This document shows positions 1-9,290 of a stretch of DNA of 64,000 nt, piece by piece; position 1 is the first letter of the stretch, and each line of letters begins with the position of its first letter. The stretch is from Deltaproteobacteria bacterium (lineage in GTDB: Bacteria; Bdellovibrionota; Bdellovibrionia; Bdellovibrionales; Bdellovibrionaceae), in contig JAFLCC010000009.1 in the NCBI GenBank assembly GCA_017302835.1, positions 62,001 to 126,000 of the forward strand. The letters run 5' to 3'. The notes under the pieces were generated by a model. That model saw nothing but the letters and a program-made list of their open reading frames with translations. It had not been told where the DNA came from and did no database searches. A program made the position numbers and the translations under genes.

Positions 1-1
1 A

Positions 2-445
2 GAAAATATAAAATACGGCAAAGAAAATACTTCGGGCAAAAATATTACAGAGGCCGCAAGATCTGCAAATGCCCTAGAGTTTATCGAAAGATTTCCTGAG
101 GGTATGCAAACCAAAGTCGGCGAAAAAGGTTTGCAATTATCTGCAGGACAAAAACAACGTGTCGCCATCGCAAGAGCTTTATTGAAAAATCCAAAAATTT
201 TAATTTTAGATGAGGCGACTTCAAGCTTAGATACAGAAAGCGAAGCTTTAGTGCAGGAAGCCTTAAATCGATTAATGGAAGGACGCACTAGCCTAGTGAT
301 CGCGCACAGGTTATCCACCATTGTTAACGCAGATAAAATTTTCGTAATAGATAATGGACAAGTTGTTCAAAATGGAACCCATGAAGAACTAGCAAAAGAC
401 AAATCAGGAATTTATTATCGTCTATTACAAAAACAATTTTCTTGA
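2..445 (+). CDS. ABC exporter ATP-binding domain, 3' end only
   Basis: This is the C-terminal end of an ABC transporter whose start lies before the window; the reading frame is open from base 2. It shows the ABC signature LSAGQKQR, a Walker B segment [12 protein letters not shown] and the H-loop IAHRLST, in the right order and spacing for the last 110 residues of a nucleotide-binding domain. The D-loop (SSLD) is intact, so the ATPase half looks functional. The sequence style resembles MsbA-type half-transporters that export lipid A or other hydrophobic substrates, but the membrane domain that would decide the substrate is not visible. The signature has Ala where most exporters have Gly (LSGGQ), a mild variation. 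It ends before a decayed region. Confidence 0.9.
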   Translation, partial: ENIKYGKENTSGKNITEAARSANALEFIERFPEGMQTKVGEKGLQLSAGQKQRVAIARALLKNPKILILDEATSSLDTESEALVQEALNRLMEGRTSLVIAHRLSTIVNADKIFVIDNGQVVQNGTHEELAKDKSGIYYRLLQKQFS

Positions 446-634
446 GAGGAAAACTTTTAATATGAATTTTCCTGTTTGGTATTTAGGTTACTCTATTTCA
501 GGTTCCTCACATGCGAATGGCTTCATAAAAAACGTTACCAATGTTTGAACAGTGCCACCCATTTATTTCTGGGTTAACAATTCAGGTAGGAAACTCGATC
601 GAGAAACGACTCGAGAAGCTTGAAAAAGCAATGA

Positions 635-868
635 AAGTTAAAGCTGGTTAACTTAAACGACAGCATTTATGATTTAATGGCGCTACTTGGTCATTCAGAC
701 GTTGAAACCACCATGAGGTACGCGCATCTGTGCCCAAAACATCTTACACGTAAAACAGAGCTTATTAAATTTCAGCCCCAAAAGTGTGCCGATCTTCTAG
801 ATTTTATTTCGCCCAACCATAATCCAACCGTGGATTTGGAAAATGCAAAAAAAGCCGGAACTTTTTGA
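635..868 (+). pseudogene. Tyrosine recombinase (integrase) C-terminal remnant
   Basis: The frame is open from base 635, with the first ATG at 677. It encodes the last part of a phage-type integrase: LLGHSDVETTMRYAHL contains the conserved LGH box and the nucleophile Tyr in RYAHL. The N-terminal arm-binding domain, the first catalytic Arg and the HxLR box are missing, and a stop at 632-634 closes the frame upstream, so only about 75 residues remain. A catalytic protein is not possible. It lies about 50 bases from a tRNA-Leu gene, a typical integrase target, so it is best read as the scar of an old integrated element. The bases from 446 to 634 hold only short open frames (for example 541-651, 36 codons ending KAMKVKAG) that I could not assign. 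Confidence 0.72.
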
Positions 869-919
869 TTCCAGCTTATCGATTTAACTTATTGAATTTA
901 TTCAGCAATTTGAAATAAT

Positions 920-1004
920 TGGTGCCCCGCGAGGGACTTGAACCCCCACGCCTTGCGGCACTAGATCCTAAGTCTAGCGTGTCTGCCAATTTCACCAGCG
1001 GGGC
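920..1004 (-). tRNA. tRNA-Leu (anticodon UAG)
   Basis: Read on the minus strand, this 85-base stretch folds as a class II tRNA. The acceptor arm GCCCCGC pairs with GCGGGGC, followed by A and an encoded CCA end. The D arm has TGGTGAAATTGGCAGA, the anticodon stem CTAGA/TCTAG encloses the loop CTTAGGA (anticodon TAG), there is a long variable arm, and the T loop is GGTTCAAGTCC. The long variable arm and UAG anticodon identify leucine (CUA codons). It sits 30 bases downstream of gcvH on the same strand, and next to an integrase remnant. Confidence 0.97.
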
Positions 1005-1034
1005 AAAAAAATTAGATTCACTATAATATTAAAA

Positions 1035-1424
1035 TTACTTATCTGCAATGAGTTTTTTATACTCAGGAGCTCTCATTAAATTTGCTAATTCTTTTTCGCT
1101 ATCCATCTCGATTCGAACTAACCAGCCATCATTCATGGGGTCATCGTTTAAGGAGGCAGGATCATCCGTTAAGGTATTATTCACCTCAATAACTGTTCCT
1201 GATACGGGAGAAAATAAATCACTAACGGCTTTAACACTTTCGACAACTCCAAAGGATTGATTCTGAGAAACTTTTTGTCCTTCTTCTGGAAGTTCCACAT
1301 AAACAACTTCACCCAGTTGACTTTGAGCAAACTCAGTAACACCAACAGTAACGATGTTTTCATCGACTTGAGCCCATTCGTGTTCTTTAGTGTAATAATA
1401 ATCTTCTGGAATTCTAAATGCCAT
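1035..1424 (-). CDS. gcvH: Glycine cleavage system H protein
   Basis: The H protein is the lipoyl carrier that shuttles the aminomethyl group from GcvP to GcvT in glycine breakdown. The 129-residue product has the family length. It carries the lipoylation motif GVVESVKAVSD with the modified Lys near residue 65, the N-terminal YTKEHEWA segment and the C-terminal NDGWLVRIE segment. An in-frame GTG six bases upstream is possible, but the ATG at 1424 is preceded by GAGG at proper spacing, so I chose it. It lies about 100 bases downstream of gcvT on the same strand, probably in one transcript. gcvP is about 27 kb away instead of adjacent. Confidence 0.96.
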   Translation of the reverse strand: MAFRIPEDYYYTKEHEWAQVDENIVTVGVTEFAQSQLGEVVYVELPEEGQKVSQNQSFGVVESVKAVSDLFSPVSGTVIEVNNTLTDDPASLNDDPMNDGWLVRIEMDSEKELANLMRAPEYKKLIADK

Positions 1425-1526
1425 AGCCACCTCTAAGTTAATTGAATGAGTTTATATGCTTAAATCAAATTTTCGACAACAATTTTTTTGTGTTCGTCGA
1501 TAGTCAGATTTGATCGCAAAATTTTG

Positions 1527-2633
1527 TTATTTTTCGAGGAAAGGTGTTTTTACAACTTGAGCCAATACTTTTCTGCCTCTAATATCGACATAAAATTCTT
1601 GGCCAAGGCCTGAAAACTCGGAGCGCACATAACCTATGCCAATGGGCTCATCTAAACTTGGCGAGTGAGTGCCGCTGGTGACTTTTCCAATGGGTTCATT
1701 TTTGGGAGAGTACAATTCATATCCTTGTCTGGGAATCCCTTTGTCTTTCATTTTAAAGCCAACAAGTTTTTTTTCTAGGCCCTTTTCTTTTCCCTTAAGA
1801 AGGAGGTCTTTTCCTATAAAATCCTTTGCCTGAGGTTTAATAACCCATCCTAGCTCCGCAGCATAAGGGTTTGTTTGATCGTCTATCTCATGTCCATAGA
1901 GGGAGTACTTCATTTCGGTTCTAAGGGTGTCTCGGGCTCCTAGGCCAATGGGTAAAACACCGTACTTTTCTCCTTTAGTTAAAAGCTCCAGCCAAAGCTG
2001 GGAAGTCAGAGCCGCAGGGACGAAAATTTCAGCCCCTTTTTCACCCGTGTACCCGGTAGTGGCTAGTATCAGTGGCGAGGAGTGGTAATCTAGAATTTTA
2101 AACTTGAATGCCACCAGGGCAGAAACATCAAAATGGAAGACTTCAGTTAAAAGGGAAATGGCTTTTGGTCCTTGAACTGCAATTTGCCCCCACAAATGAC
2201 TTTCATCAGTGATGTCCGCACCTTTATTATTTTTTATCATCCAAGAAAAATCTTTATCTTTATTGGAGGCGTTCACACAGACAAGATAATTCGCATTTTT
2301 TTCAAGGCAATAAATGATGATATCATCAACTAAGCCTCCTTCAAAATTAGGAAGTAAGGAGTACTGGGCCTCTCCAGAATTTAATTTGGAAACGTCGTTA
2401 GTGGTTAACCATTGAAGGGATTCCAGGGATTTTGGACCCTTGACTCTGATTTCACCCATGTGTGAAACATCAAACAGGCCCACATTTTTTCGAACATTGA
2501 GATGTTCTTCTTTTAATTGAGAATACTGAATAGGCATTTCCCAGCCAGCAAATTCAACCATTTTGGCCTTAAGAGATAAATGTTCCTTATATAAGGGAGT
2601 TCTTTGGCATTTTACTTCAGATGTATTTGTCAT
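1527..2633 (-). CDS. gcvT: Glycine cleavage system T protein (aminomethyltransferase)
   Basis: GcvT moves the methylene group from the lipoyl arm of GcvH to tetrahydrofolate and releases ammonia. The 368-residue product matches the usual size. Visible family marks are the N-terminal FAGWEMPIQY and GLFDVSHMGEI, the GGLVDDIIIY segment with the catalytic Asp, TTGYTGEKGAEIF, and GLGARDTLRTE in the C-terminal half. The start ATG is preceded by AGAGGAAAT. gcvH follows downstream. I saw no glycine riboswitch in the short leader. Upstream, a divergent giant lipoprotein gene shares the intergenic space, and gcvP is far away. Confidence 0.96.
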   Translation of the reverse strand: MTNTSEVKCQRTPLYKEHLSLKAKMVEFAGWEMPIQYSQLKEEHLNVRKNVGLFDVSHMGEIRVKGPKSLESLQWLTTNDVSKLNSGEAQYSLLPNFEGGLVDDIIIYCLEKNANYLVCVNASNKDKDFSWMIKNNKGADITDESHLWGQIAVQGPKAISLLTEVFHFDVSALVAFKFKILDYHSSPLILATTGYTGEKGAEIFVPAALTSQLWLELLTKGEKYGVLPIGLGARDTLRTEMKYSLYGHEIDDQTNPYAAELGWVIKPQAKDFIGKDLLLKGKEKGLEKKLVGFKMKDKGIPRQGYELYSPKNEPIGKVTSGTHSPSLDEPIGIGYVRSEFSGLGQEFYVDIRGRKVLAQVVKTPFLEK

Positions 2634-2804
2634 ATTTCCTCTTTATGTCAAATTCTATGACAGAGATTAATTATTTTGTCAAAATGATGTCAATCTTTAT
2701 AACAAATGATTTTTTTCTATATCATTATGATCGTTTTTCTCTGAGAAAGATTCCCAAAAAACAAATTGATGTTAGTATTTAACTGTAAGGAATTGGGGAT
2801 AAAT

Positions 2805-5800
2805 ATGAAATTAAAAATACAGCTAATGGTCTGGATGGTATTAAGTGTCGCGAGTATCATATTCTTTCAAAACTGTGGTCAGCAAGGAAGTATCTCTCTT
2901 GAGGCCGACCCTGCCAAGATCGTCGGCGAAACAGACGATATCTGCCAAGTCAATCCAAGTCATCCAATTTGTAATAACACAGCCGCCGTTGGAAGAGTTG
3001 AGGAGTACAGGTATATTGATGTCAAACAACCCCAAGTTCCCGATTTAAAAATCTTTTTAGTACTTGATAATTCAGATTCAATGAGGGTTAGCCAAGTCAA
3101 TTTAGTTAGTAATATTGAAAAAATGTTTTCTGAAAATGGTGAAGGCTTAAGAGATTACAATTCTGAGATATTTATTTTAACAACAGGCCAATTAAATAAT
3201 ATAGATAATAAACTTTTTAAAACATCCATTGATTTTAAAAATGACTATCAAAAAATTTTAGAAAATCTTTATTCCGTGCAAACCTCAAATGCTATAAATT
3301 CATTATTGTCTTTTCTGAGACCGCTTCAAAGTGGTGTCATCAAAACCAATGGTTTACTTGCTGGCGATATGGTTGGTTTCTATTCAAAGCAGGTAAGGAC
3401 TCCGTCTTCTGTGGCTCCCATTTATGATGCTTTCGAGGTTAATTTTTACCCTGCTTTTCTTTCACAGTTTAATCAGCCTTCCATTCTATCTGTTAAATTC
3501 AATAAAGGTGGGTCTGTCGCGGAGCTTGTAAGTCGTTTGAAGGAACGTGTTGAGTTACTTAATCCTGATAACCAAATTCTTGCTAAATCCATAGCCATTG
3601 ATGGTAAGAGTTTGGACAACACTCCTTTGTCAGATGTCGTAGAAAAAGAAAGTGGAATGTGCGCCTTAGGTCGAATCATTCATGAAGCAAAAAATAACCC
3701 AACGGAATCACTGATTAAAAAAGGGGAGTTAGCCACCTTTATTTTGGTTTCGGATGAGGAAGAACATGATCTTGTGGGCGCCGAATGCATCAAGAAATTT
3801 AAATATCAACAGCCTTTGCCTGGAACTTATTATAGGGGAATTTGTGCAGACAATGAAGCCAATGTCAGTTATGAAACTCCCGACAAAAGAGATTGGAAGC
3901 TTCAAGTACAAAAACCCTATGTTAAAAATATCCGACAAGCCCAAGAGCACATCAACGGTGAGATCTTGAAGGTAGACGGTCAGTGTGGAGTTAAATTCAA
4001 ACAGACCCATGCTCGGTTGAAGGTAAATAAAAACTCACATAAAGTTATTTTTTCTCGTAAAGTGGTTGATCGTGGAGGAAATACAGTTGTTCGATCTTGG
4101 TCTCACAATTTAAGTTTTAATCGTATTAATAAACAACACAAGTATACCTTTGATAGAGTTTCCTTAAAGCACAAATTTGTTTTTGATAGAACTAGTTTAA
4201 AACACCGGGTGGCTGCAAATAGAAAATTAGTCACTCCTATATTCAATGTATCGGCAGCTAGAAGACTTATCTCGAAATATCAAAGGGTCAATTATATCAG
4301 AAAAACAATGCTTACAAAGGAAGGTAATAAAATTGTAGAAACAGGACGAACAGGGCCATTGACTTTCGATATCCCAGGAGTGAATATCGATCCTTCTGCT
4401 TGCACACCAAGTTGGATAGCTGCTCGAAGTGAAATTAAATCTTTGGAGCCAGCCTTGGCCAGTGCTTCTGAAAGTTATCAATACGAAGTTTCATCTTGTG
4501 CTGTAGCTAATGTAACTAAAAATGAAAGCTTCAATCAAGATTACTCTGGAATATCTCCCACAACCTGCGATATTAATTTTGTGGAATCTGTTTTTCTAAA
4601 GTCTGTGATGCAATCAAATGATTCCTATGTTTATGATTCTTATCAATGTTCACAAAAAGCAGTTAATGTAGTTAACTATTCCTTTGTGTCAGAGGATATT
4701 GCCGGCAACGTGAGTGCCGTTAGCAGTTGTGATGCGAGCTATGCGAATTCAAACGATTCTACCAAACCGGTTGTGAATGCCTCTATTGGCCAAGTTTTGA
4801 GCTATGAAAATCCAAATTGTAGCGCGGCGAACACCACGGATATCGGTGCGCAAATCATAAATTTGGCAGGAAGCTGCAGTTTAGTTTCCAATTTGGATTC
4901 TGAAATCGCCGTTCAGGATGGCAATCGAACAAACACCACTTATGCTCACAAAAACTGTGTGGATACCAACTCTACAACTCTAGCGCAAACAAGGACGGAG
5001 TTAGGTGTTTATGGCGGTACTGCTTGTGAAACAAGTATTGCCAGTCTTGAGTCAAATCCAGCCTATACAAGTTATGTAAATTGTTCAGTAGTAGCTACAA
5101 ATACTACAAATTCAAACCAAAATATTTCTAACATTTCAGGTCAGTACAGCTACACTAACGATCCCACCTTATTAACTTATATCAGAGTTAAAGACGGTAA
5201 TAAGTCAGTGGCAACGACGGACTACACTCTTGTTGGCGCTGGCTATGTAAATAACCCTACTTATGAAAACTCTACAGGTTTGCAAAGTGCTTCGATTGAT
5301 GGAAAAAAACCTGGAGTTTGTGACAGTGCGTATGCAGCCGCAAAAGATCCGTCTCCTCCGTCTTTAGGTGTTGGGACAAGTTTGGTTTACTATAATGTTT
5401 CTTGTTTTGATAATTCTCCGGTCACCTATCAATTGACAAGAAGTGGAAAAACAATCAAGTACGATGGTTCTTTTGGGAATTTATTATTAAACTATGATTC
5501 TTCACTTTCAGCATCAAGATCTTGTACTGCTAGTGAGCAAGGTACCATTTTAAGTAATGAATCTGCAGCTAGTCCTTCGATGATTCCTGATGGGAATGTT
5601 CTGGAAGTAAGCTCTTGTATCGTTTCAAATGCCGATCTTGTCTCGGCAACAGTTGAAAGTAATAATATTATTTCACTTGTCAATGCTGAAGCGGCTGTCA
5701 AGATTGGCACTACCAGCGCTATTTGTGAGACTCCCATTGCTTCTCACTGCGCGGTAGGGGCATCTAATAATCCAACGGGAAAACTTGGGTGTCTGAATAA

Positions 5801-7307
5801 TCTCATCGCTTTTGTTCCTTATGCCGCTTACAAGGCAGAAAGCAGAAATTATGTATTAAGAGCTCCCGAATTTGATTCCCTTAAAAAGGAATTACACTGG
5901 TTTGGGTTTGAACCCATTCAGGTAACAATTGGTGGAATGAATACCACGTTAAACTTATTAAACTTAACCTGCGAGGAAGTTTATCAGGCTTGTGGTGCGG
6001 ATCCTTCAAACAATGCACTGACAGTGGAGGCGTATTTTAAGAAAACCTACGCAGGTAACGACAATACACTTTGGGCAAATATTAAAAAAATATCTTATTC
6101 TGATAAGACGGTTTCTGATCCCGATGCCTTAGCTATTGCCTGTGCTCCAGATAAACTTATTGACTATGTTGGTCCATCAGATTCAAGAAAGGATTATGAA
6201 GTTTGCAATAACAAATCCGTAAATGCTTCAAAATCTTTTGATATCGTTTATGATAGTATATTATCAGATATTATCATTACGAAAAATATCAATGATCCCA
6301 TTTCATGCAATGAAGTTTGTACTTCTGAAAAATGCCAAGCCAAAACTGGATCCAGGGATGTTGTTCCTATGACAGTTACCGAGAGCGGCGTCACCAGGCC
6401 TCTGACGATGAATGAGTTTTATGGAACTAAATGCACCGTCAATCCGAGTTACACTGTGAGTACTCAGCTATCTAGAAGATCATTGGCTAAAATTAATTTG
6501 GGTGAAATGGCAAGAGATTTGGCCACGTATAATAATAATGCCGATGTTTGTGAGCTGACCTGTAAACAGACTGGTTTATGTAAGGCGCTGGCAAATAGCC
6601 CCGTGGATGTCTCAGATAAAACCATCAAACAATTTGTTGCAGGCTTAAATGGTTTAGATGCAGCCAAGGTTTCTAGTTGCAGAGTGATTCGAGCGACTGA
6701 GGATAATATTGAAGGCAAGGCCACAAAAGCGGAAGTGGATACGGCCTGCACGAATCCTTTTGGTCCCTTACTTGTAAATAAATATATCAAGAATAAGTAC
6801 TATGAAGCTTATTACAGTGCCTCCATGCCCAATGGAAAAAATGAAGTGGTTCATATAAAAGAAAATCAATCTGGACTTGATACTTATATTGCGAATTCAT
6901 TTAATGATGTTTTTGGAGATGGCTTCGTTTCCATGGCTTCATTTAGCTCTCAAGAGATAAACTACCTTGGGAAGCCTAAGGGAAGTGATTATGATAATTT
7001 AGCCAGATCTGTCAACGGTGTGGTGAGAGATATCAAAGCTTCTAGCAATGAATATGGAGATGCTCTTAAGTTTCTTGGTGAAAAAGTAACGGCGCAATTA
7101 AAAAGTACCTTTCTCGTCTCAGATGTGGCTCCGGGGAAAGAGATCACTAGAGTCTGGTTTTCATCTTGGGCGACTAAAGGAAAGTATGTCCAATTGAATC
7201 CAACTGATTTCAGTGCGAGTGCCGCGACGATAGTTATTACTAATCCAGATATAATTGAAAAGATGAGAACAGAAACTAATTTTAAGTTCTTTGTTGAAAT
7301 TTACTAA
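2805..7307 (+). CDS. Giant repeat-rich lipoprotein with a von Willebrand A-like domain
   Basis: The product is about 1500 residues. I place the start at the ATG at 2805, which has GGGG upstream and opens a signal peptide; in-frame TTG and ATG codons at 2766-2771 lack such support. The signal ends in an unusual lipobox, IIFFQNCGQQG, with Cys24 as the likely lipidated residue. Residues 82-96 read KIFLVLDNSDSMRVS, a DxSxS metal-ion site of a von Willebrand A-like domain, and FILVSDEEEHD near residue 330 could be the later acidic loop. Two internal repeat arrays follow: five short basic units near residues 410-475 and at least six Cys-containing units near 530-945. The remainder is rich in Cys pairs and Asn/Thr/Ser. 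It is probably anchored at the cell surface or in the periplasm, with an adhesion-like role inferred only from the fold. Function unknown. Confidence 0.85.
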   Translation: MKLKIQLMVWMVLSVASIIFFQNCGQQGSISLEADPAKIVGETDDICQVNPSHPICNNTAAVGRVEEYRYIDVKQPQVPDLKIFLVLDNSDSMRVSQVNLVSNIEKMFSENGEGLRDYNSEIFILTTGQLNNIDNKLFKTSIDFKNDYQKILENLYSVQTSNAINSLLSFLRPLQSGVIKTNGLLAGDMVGFYSKQVRTPSSVAPIYDAFEVNFYPAFLSQFNQPSILSVKFNKGGSVAELVSRLKERVELLNPDNQILAKSIAIDGKSLDNTPLSDVVEKESGMCALGRIIHEAKNNPTESLIKKGELATFILVSDEEEHDLVGAECIKKFKYQQPLPGTYYRGICADNEANVSYETPDKRDWKLQVQKPYVKNIRQAQEHINGEILKVDGQCGVKFKQTHARLKVNKNSHKVIFSRKVVDRGGNTVVRSWSHNLSFNRINKQHKYTFDRVSLKHKFVFDRTSLKHRVAANRKLVTPIFNVSAARRLISKYQRVNYIRKTMLTKEGNKIVETGRTGPLTFDIPGVNIDPSACTPSWIAARSEIKSLEPALASASESYQYEVSSCAVANVTKNESFNQDYSGISPTTCDINFVESVFLKSVMQSNDSYVYDSYQCSQKAVNVVNYSFVSEDIAGNVSAVSSCDASYANSNDSTKPVVNASIGQVLSYENPNCSAANTTDIGAQIINLAGSCSLVSNLDSEIAVQDGNRTNTTYAHKNCVDTNSTTLAQTRTELGVYGGTACETSIASLESNPAYTSYVNCSVVATNTTNSNQNISNISGQYSYTNDPTLLTYIRVKDGNKSVATTDYTLVGAGYVNNPTYENSTGLQSASIDGKKPGVCDSAYAAAKDPSPPSLGVGTSLVYYNVSCFDNSPVTYQLTRSGKTIKYDGSFGNLLLNYDSSLSASRSCTASEQGTILSNESAASPSMIPDGNVLEVSSCIVSNADLVSATVESNNIISLVNAEAAVKIGTTSAICETPIASHCAVGASNNPTGKLGCLNNLIAFVPYAAYKAESRNYVLRAPEFDSLKKELHWFGFEPIQVTIGGMNTTLNLLNLTCEEVYQACGADPSNNALTVEAYFKKTYAGNDNTLWANIKKISYSDKTVSDPDALAIACAPDKLIDYVGPSDSRKDYEVCNNKSVNASKSFDIVYDSILSDIIITKNINDPISCNEVCTSEKCQAKTGSRDVVPMTVTESGVTRPLTMNEFYGTKCTVNPSYTVSTQLSRRSLAKINLGEMARDLATYNNNADVCELTCKQTGLCKALANSPVDVSDKTIKQFVAGLNGLDAAKVSSCRVIRATEDNIEGKATKAEVDTACTNPFGPLLVNKYIKNKYYEAYYSASMPNGKNEVVHIKENQSGLDTYIANSFNDVFGDGFVSMASFSSQEINYLGKPKGSDYDNLARSVNGVVRDIKASSNEYGDALKFLGEKVTAQLKSTFLVSDVAPGKEITRVWFSSWATKGKYVQLNPTDFSASAATIVITNPDIIEKMRTETNFKFFVEIY
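4032..4232 (+). repeat. In-gene array of basic 12-residue repeats
   Basis: Within the giant lipoprotein, the translation shows successive units such as NSHKVIFSRKVV, WSHNLSFNRINK, KQHKYTFDRVSL, KHKFVFDRTSL and KHRVAANRKLV. Each has His-Lys/Asn/Arg followed by a hydrophobic residue and a distal Arg. Units two to five are close to periodic at about 12 residues. The stretch is strongly basic, unlike its surroundings. Confidence 0.75.
4401..5637 (+). repeat. In-gene array of degenerate Cys-rich repeats
   Basis: At least six degenerate units occur in the giant lipoprotein. Each begins with C plus D/E/T and a small residue (CTPSWIAA, CDINFVES, CDASYANS, CETSIASL, CDSAYAAA, CTASEQGT), and 20-35 residues later has a second Cys in a segment like YEVSSCAVAN, YENPNCSAAN, YVNCSVVATN or VLEVSSCIVSN. 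The paired cysteines suggest one disulfide per unit. Unit length varies, so the array is old and diverged. Confidence 0.7.
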
Positions 7308-7355
7308 GAGTGTGTTCTTTTTACTAAGTGGGTGTTCTCTTTCCTTCCTTCCGTA

Positions 7356-7787
7356 CTAAGGAAGTAGTTTTTTCGATTCGTCAGGCGAAGGTAGCCGACA
7401 GTGGGTTCTTTTCTTAAAAAAACGATAACGATTTTTTGCAATGAAAAAGTAAATCAAATCACGCAGGGGCCTTGGAATAATAAAAAGTATTCCCATGGCT
7501 TTCCACAGCCCTCCTATATCAATTAAAATCATGAGAATAGCTGTGGACTTTTCAAGTGGCACCTGATTTCTTAAGTAGATGAGGGTGTCCTTTTCAATAA
7601 AATCAGATTTGTAAATTCCAGTTAAGAATTTCTGAGCCGTCTGACCTTGAAGTGAGGCAAAAAAGAATTGGTTCTTCGCATCTCTTCTCAGAAGCCAGTC
7701 AATGGCCTTATTACAAAGTTGGCAATAGCCGTCGAAGAAAATAATTTTTGTAGATTCAATGTTTTTTTCAATCGGGACATGGTTCAT
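7356..7787 (-). CDS. DCC-family (DUF393) thiol-disulfide oxidoreductase-like protein
   Basis: The 143-residue protein opens with the DCC-family signature IIFFDGYCQLC (Asp19, Cys22, Cys25), then NKAIDWLLRRD, and has a FASLQGQ segment and a GLWKAMG segment typical of the family. Members have a thioredoxin-like fold, but their substrates are mostly unknown. There is no signal peptide, so it is likely cytoplasmic. The start ATG follows AAGGATA. It is convergent with the giant lipoprotein and lies just upstream of another thiol-redox gene on the opposite side, which suggests a local redox theme. A weak hairpin, CTTCC/GGAAG with a T run, overlaps its 3' end at 7348-7366. Confidence 0.85.
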   Translation of the reverse strand: MNHVPIEKNIESTKIIFFDGYCQLCNKAIDWLLRRDAKNQFFFASLQGQTAQKFLTGIYKSDFIEKDTLIYLRNQVPLEKSTAILMILIDIGGLWKAMGILFIIPRPLRDLIYFFIAKNRYRFFKKRTHCRLPSPDESKKLLP

Positions 7788-7840
7788 AAAGTATCCTTGC
7801 CATGTGGAATTCTCAAGAGGAGGTTCAATTGGAAATTTAA

Positions 7841-9193
7841 TTAATTCTTCAATTTACTATTGAGAGTCGTCAATTTTTTAATGTAATTTAGAATCCGGCG
7901 GGATTTAATTTCTCTCTGTTCTAAAATGAGGAGAGTTTCTTGAATTAATTTTTTGGCTTCGGAAACTCTATTTAGCTTTACAAGGACATCAATCACATGG
8001 GCGGACACCTTTAAATTGTTGTCACCATAGGATAGCTGGAGTGCTTTCTGCCCCTTCTCTAAAGCCTCTTGAAAATTTCCTTCACTAAATAAAGATCGTG
8101 AATAATTGTGATAGAAAGTAAACTCCTCTGGAAATTTGGAAATCAGGTCTTTATAAATTTGATGAGCCTCAGAAAAGCGTCCCAACTTTTGTAGGGCATA
8201 GGCTTTTTCCAAATTATAACCACGATTGTATTTAGAATCTAAAGTGGATTTCTTAATTTTTGAATCAATCCAAATCAGAGTATCTAAATAAACTTTTTTT
8301 GATTCTTCATTTTTTTCAAGACCAGCCAATGAATCCGCTTTTAAAAAGTAAAAATCACTACTGGATGAATGAGTCTTCAAATTTAAATCACTGACGACAA
8401 GACCATATTCATGGGTCCATTTTTTTAAAGCGAGATTATTAGTCGTCTCACCAATGTTACCAAGGGTTTCAAGTTTCATTAAAACGGTGCTTTCTTTAGG
8501 GAAAGTGATAATAGAGTTTTTAAACGCAGAAATCAAATTTTCGCTTATTAAGTCTTCTTCATAAAGATTTAAAAGAGGTATCAAGCTAATTAAATCTCGT
8601 TGTTGTGTTGTCAGAAGGGGAGCTGCAATAGCTGTGGGAAAATATTTTAAAGAATGAGCATATTCGTTCTTTGAATAATAATAATTTATGAGTTTCCAAG
8701 CAATTTCTGTCGTCGGTTTCTTTTCGAATTTTGCAATGGATTCTATTAAGGAAATTTGTTTGTTTTCTTTTAGAGAAGAGAGTGTATTGAATAAAAGTTC
8801 CTTCGTAGGAAGACCTTTTATTCTGCTGATTTCATCGCCCTGACTGTTTGTGAAAATTAAAGTCGGGTATTCTTTGATCTTGAAATTCAATTTGAGTTTG
8901 CTTGATGCTTCAAGATCGCCATCCATTTCGAGCAGTACTATCTTTTTACTGAATTCAAGAAACCGAGAGCTTGCAAAATAAGTTTCTTTTAAAATATTGC
9001 ATGGGGGACACCAGATACCATAAAAGTAGATCATCAGTGGTTTATTTTCAGACTTAGCTCGACCAAGGGCGAGGTTGAAATCATTTTGAATAAACACTGT
9101 AGACGAAACAACTTTGGCCTCCGTGTTCCAGCAAAAGAGAAGAATAAGAAAGGAAAAAGAAGAAAGAAAAGAATATTTTTTAATTAAATCCAT
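7841..9193 (-). CDS. Exported thioredoxin-domain protein with TPR-like helices
   Basis: Residues 1-26 form a signal peptide (FSFLILLFCWNTEAK). A thioredoxin-like domain follows with the active site YGIWCPPCNILKE (Cys62, Cys65) and the cis-Pro segment KEYPTLIF. The remaining 300 residues are helical and contain TPR-like blocks, for example EKAYALQKLGRFSEAHQIYKD and NYSRSLFSEGNFQEALEKGQ. This layout resembles periplasmic thioredoxins fused to TPRs that reduce or isomerise disulfides in exported proteins. It is divergent from the redoxin gene at 9291, across 97 bases. The reaction direction (reductant or oxidant) cannot be told from the sequence. Confidence 0.85.
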   Translation of the reverse strand: MDLIKKYSFLSSFSFLILLFCWNTEAKVVSSTVFIQNDFNLALGRAKSENKPLMIYFYGIWCPPCNILKETYFASSRFLEFSKKIVLLEMDGDLEASSKLKLNFKIKEYPTLIFTNSQGDEISRIKGLPTKELLFNTLSSLKENKQISLIESIAKFEKKPTTEIAWKLINYYYSKNEYAHSLKYFPTAIAAPLLTTQQRDLISLIPLLNLYEEDLISENLISAFKNSIITFPKESTVLMKLETLGNIGETTNNLALKKWTHEYGLVVSDLNLKTHSSSSDFYFLKADSLAGLEKNEESKKVYLDTLIWIDSKIKKSTLDSKYNRGYNLEKAYALQKLGRFSEAHQIYKDLISKFPEEFTFYHNYSRSLFSEGNFQEALEKGQKALQLSYGDNNLKVSAHVIDVLVKLNRVSEAKKLIQETLLILEQREIKSRRILNYIKKLTTLNSKLKN

Positions 9194-9290
9194 GAGAATA
9201 TTGTAAGTGAGAATATAAGAATTTTGAAAGACGCGGAGGGTCTCAAAGTTTTCTTTGAAAATTAATACTTAGAGCCCTTACTATTAGAGG

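Noticed and set aside
541-651. 36-codon open frame upstream of the integrase remnant
   Set aside because: Short, no ribosome site, and no recognisable family; likely remnant sequence.
2634-2804. Glycine riboswitch in the gcvT leader
   Set aside because: The leader is short and I could not find the paired GGAGAG-type core, so I do not call one.
7341-7366. Strong terminator between the giant lipoprotein and the DUF393 gene
   Set aside because: The stem is only five pairs (CTTCC/GGAAG) and lies inside the coding end; too weak to list alone.
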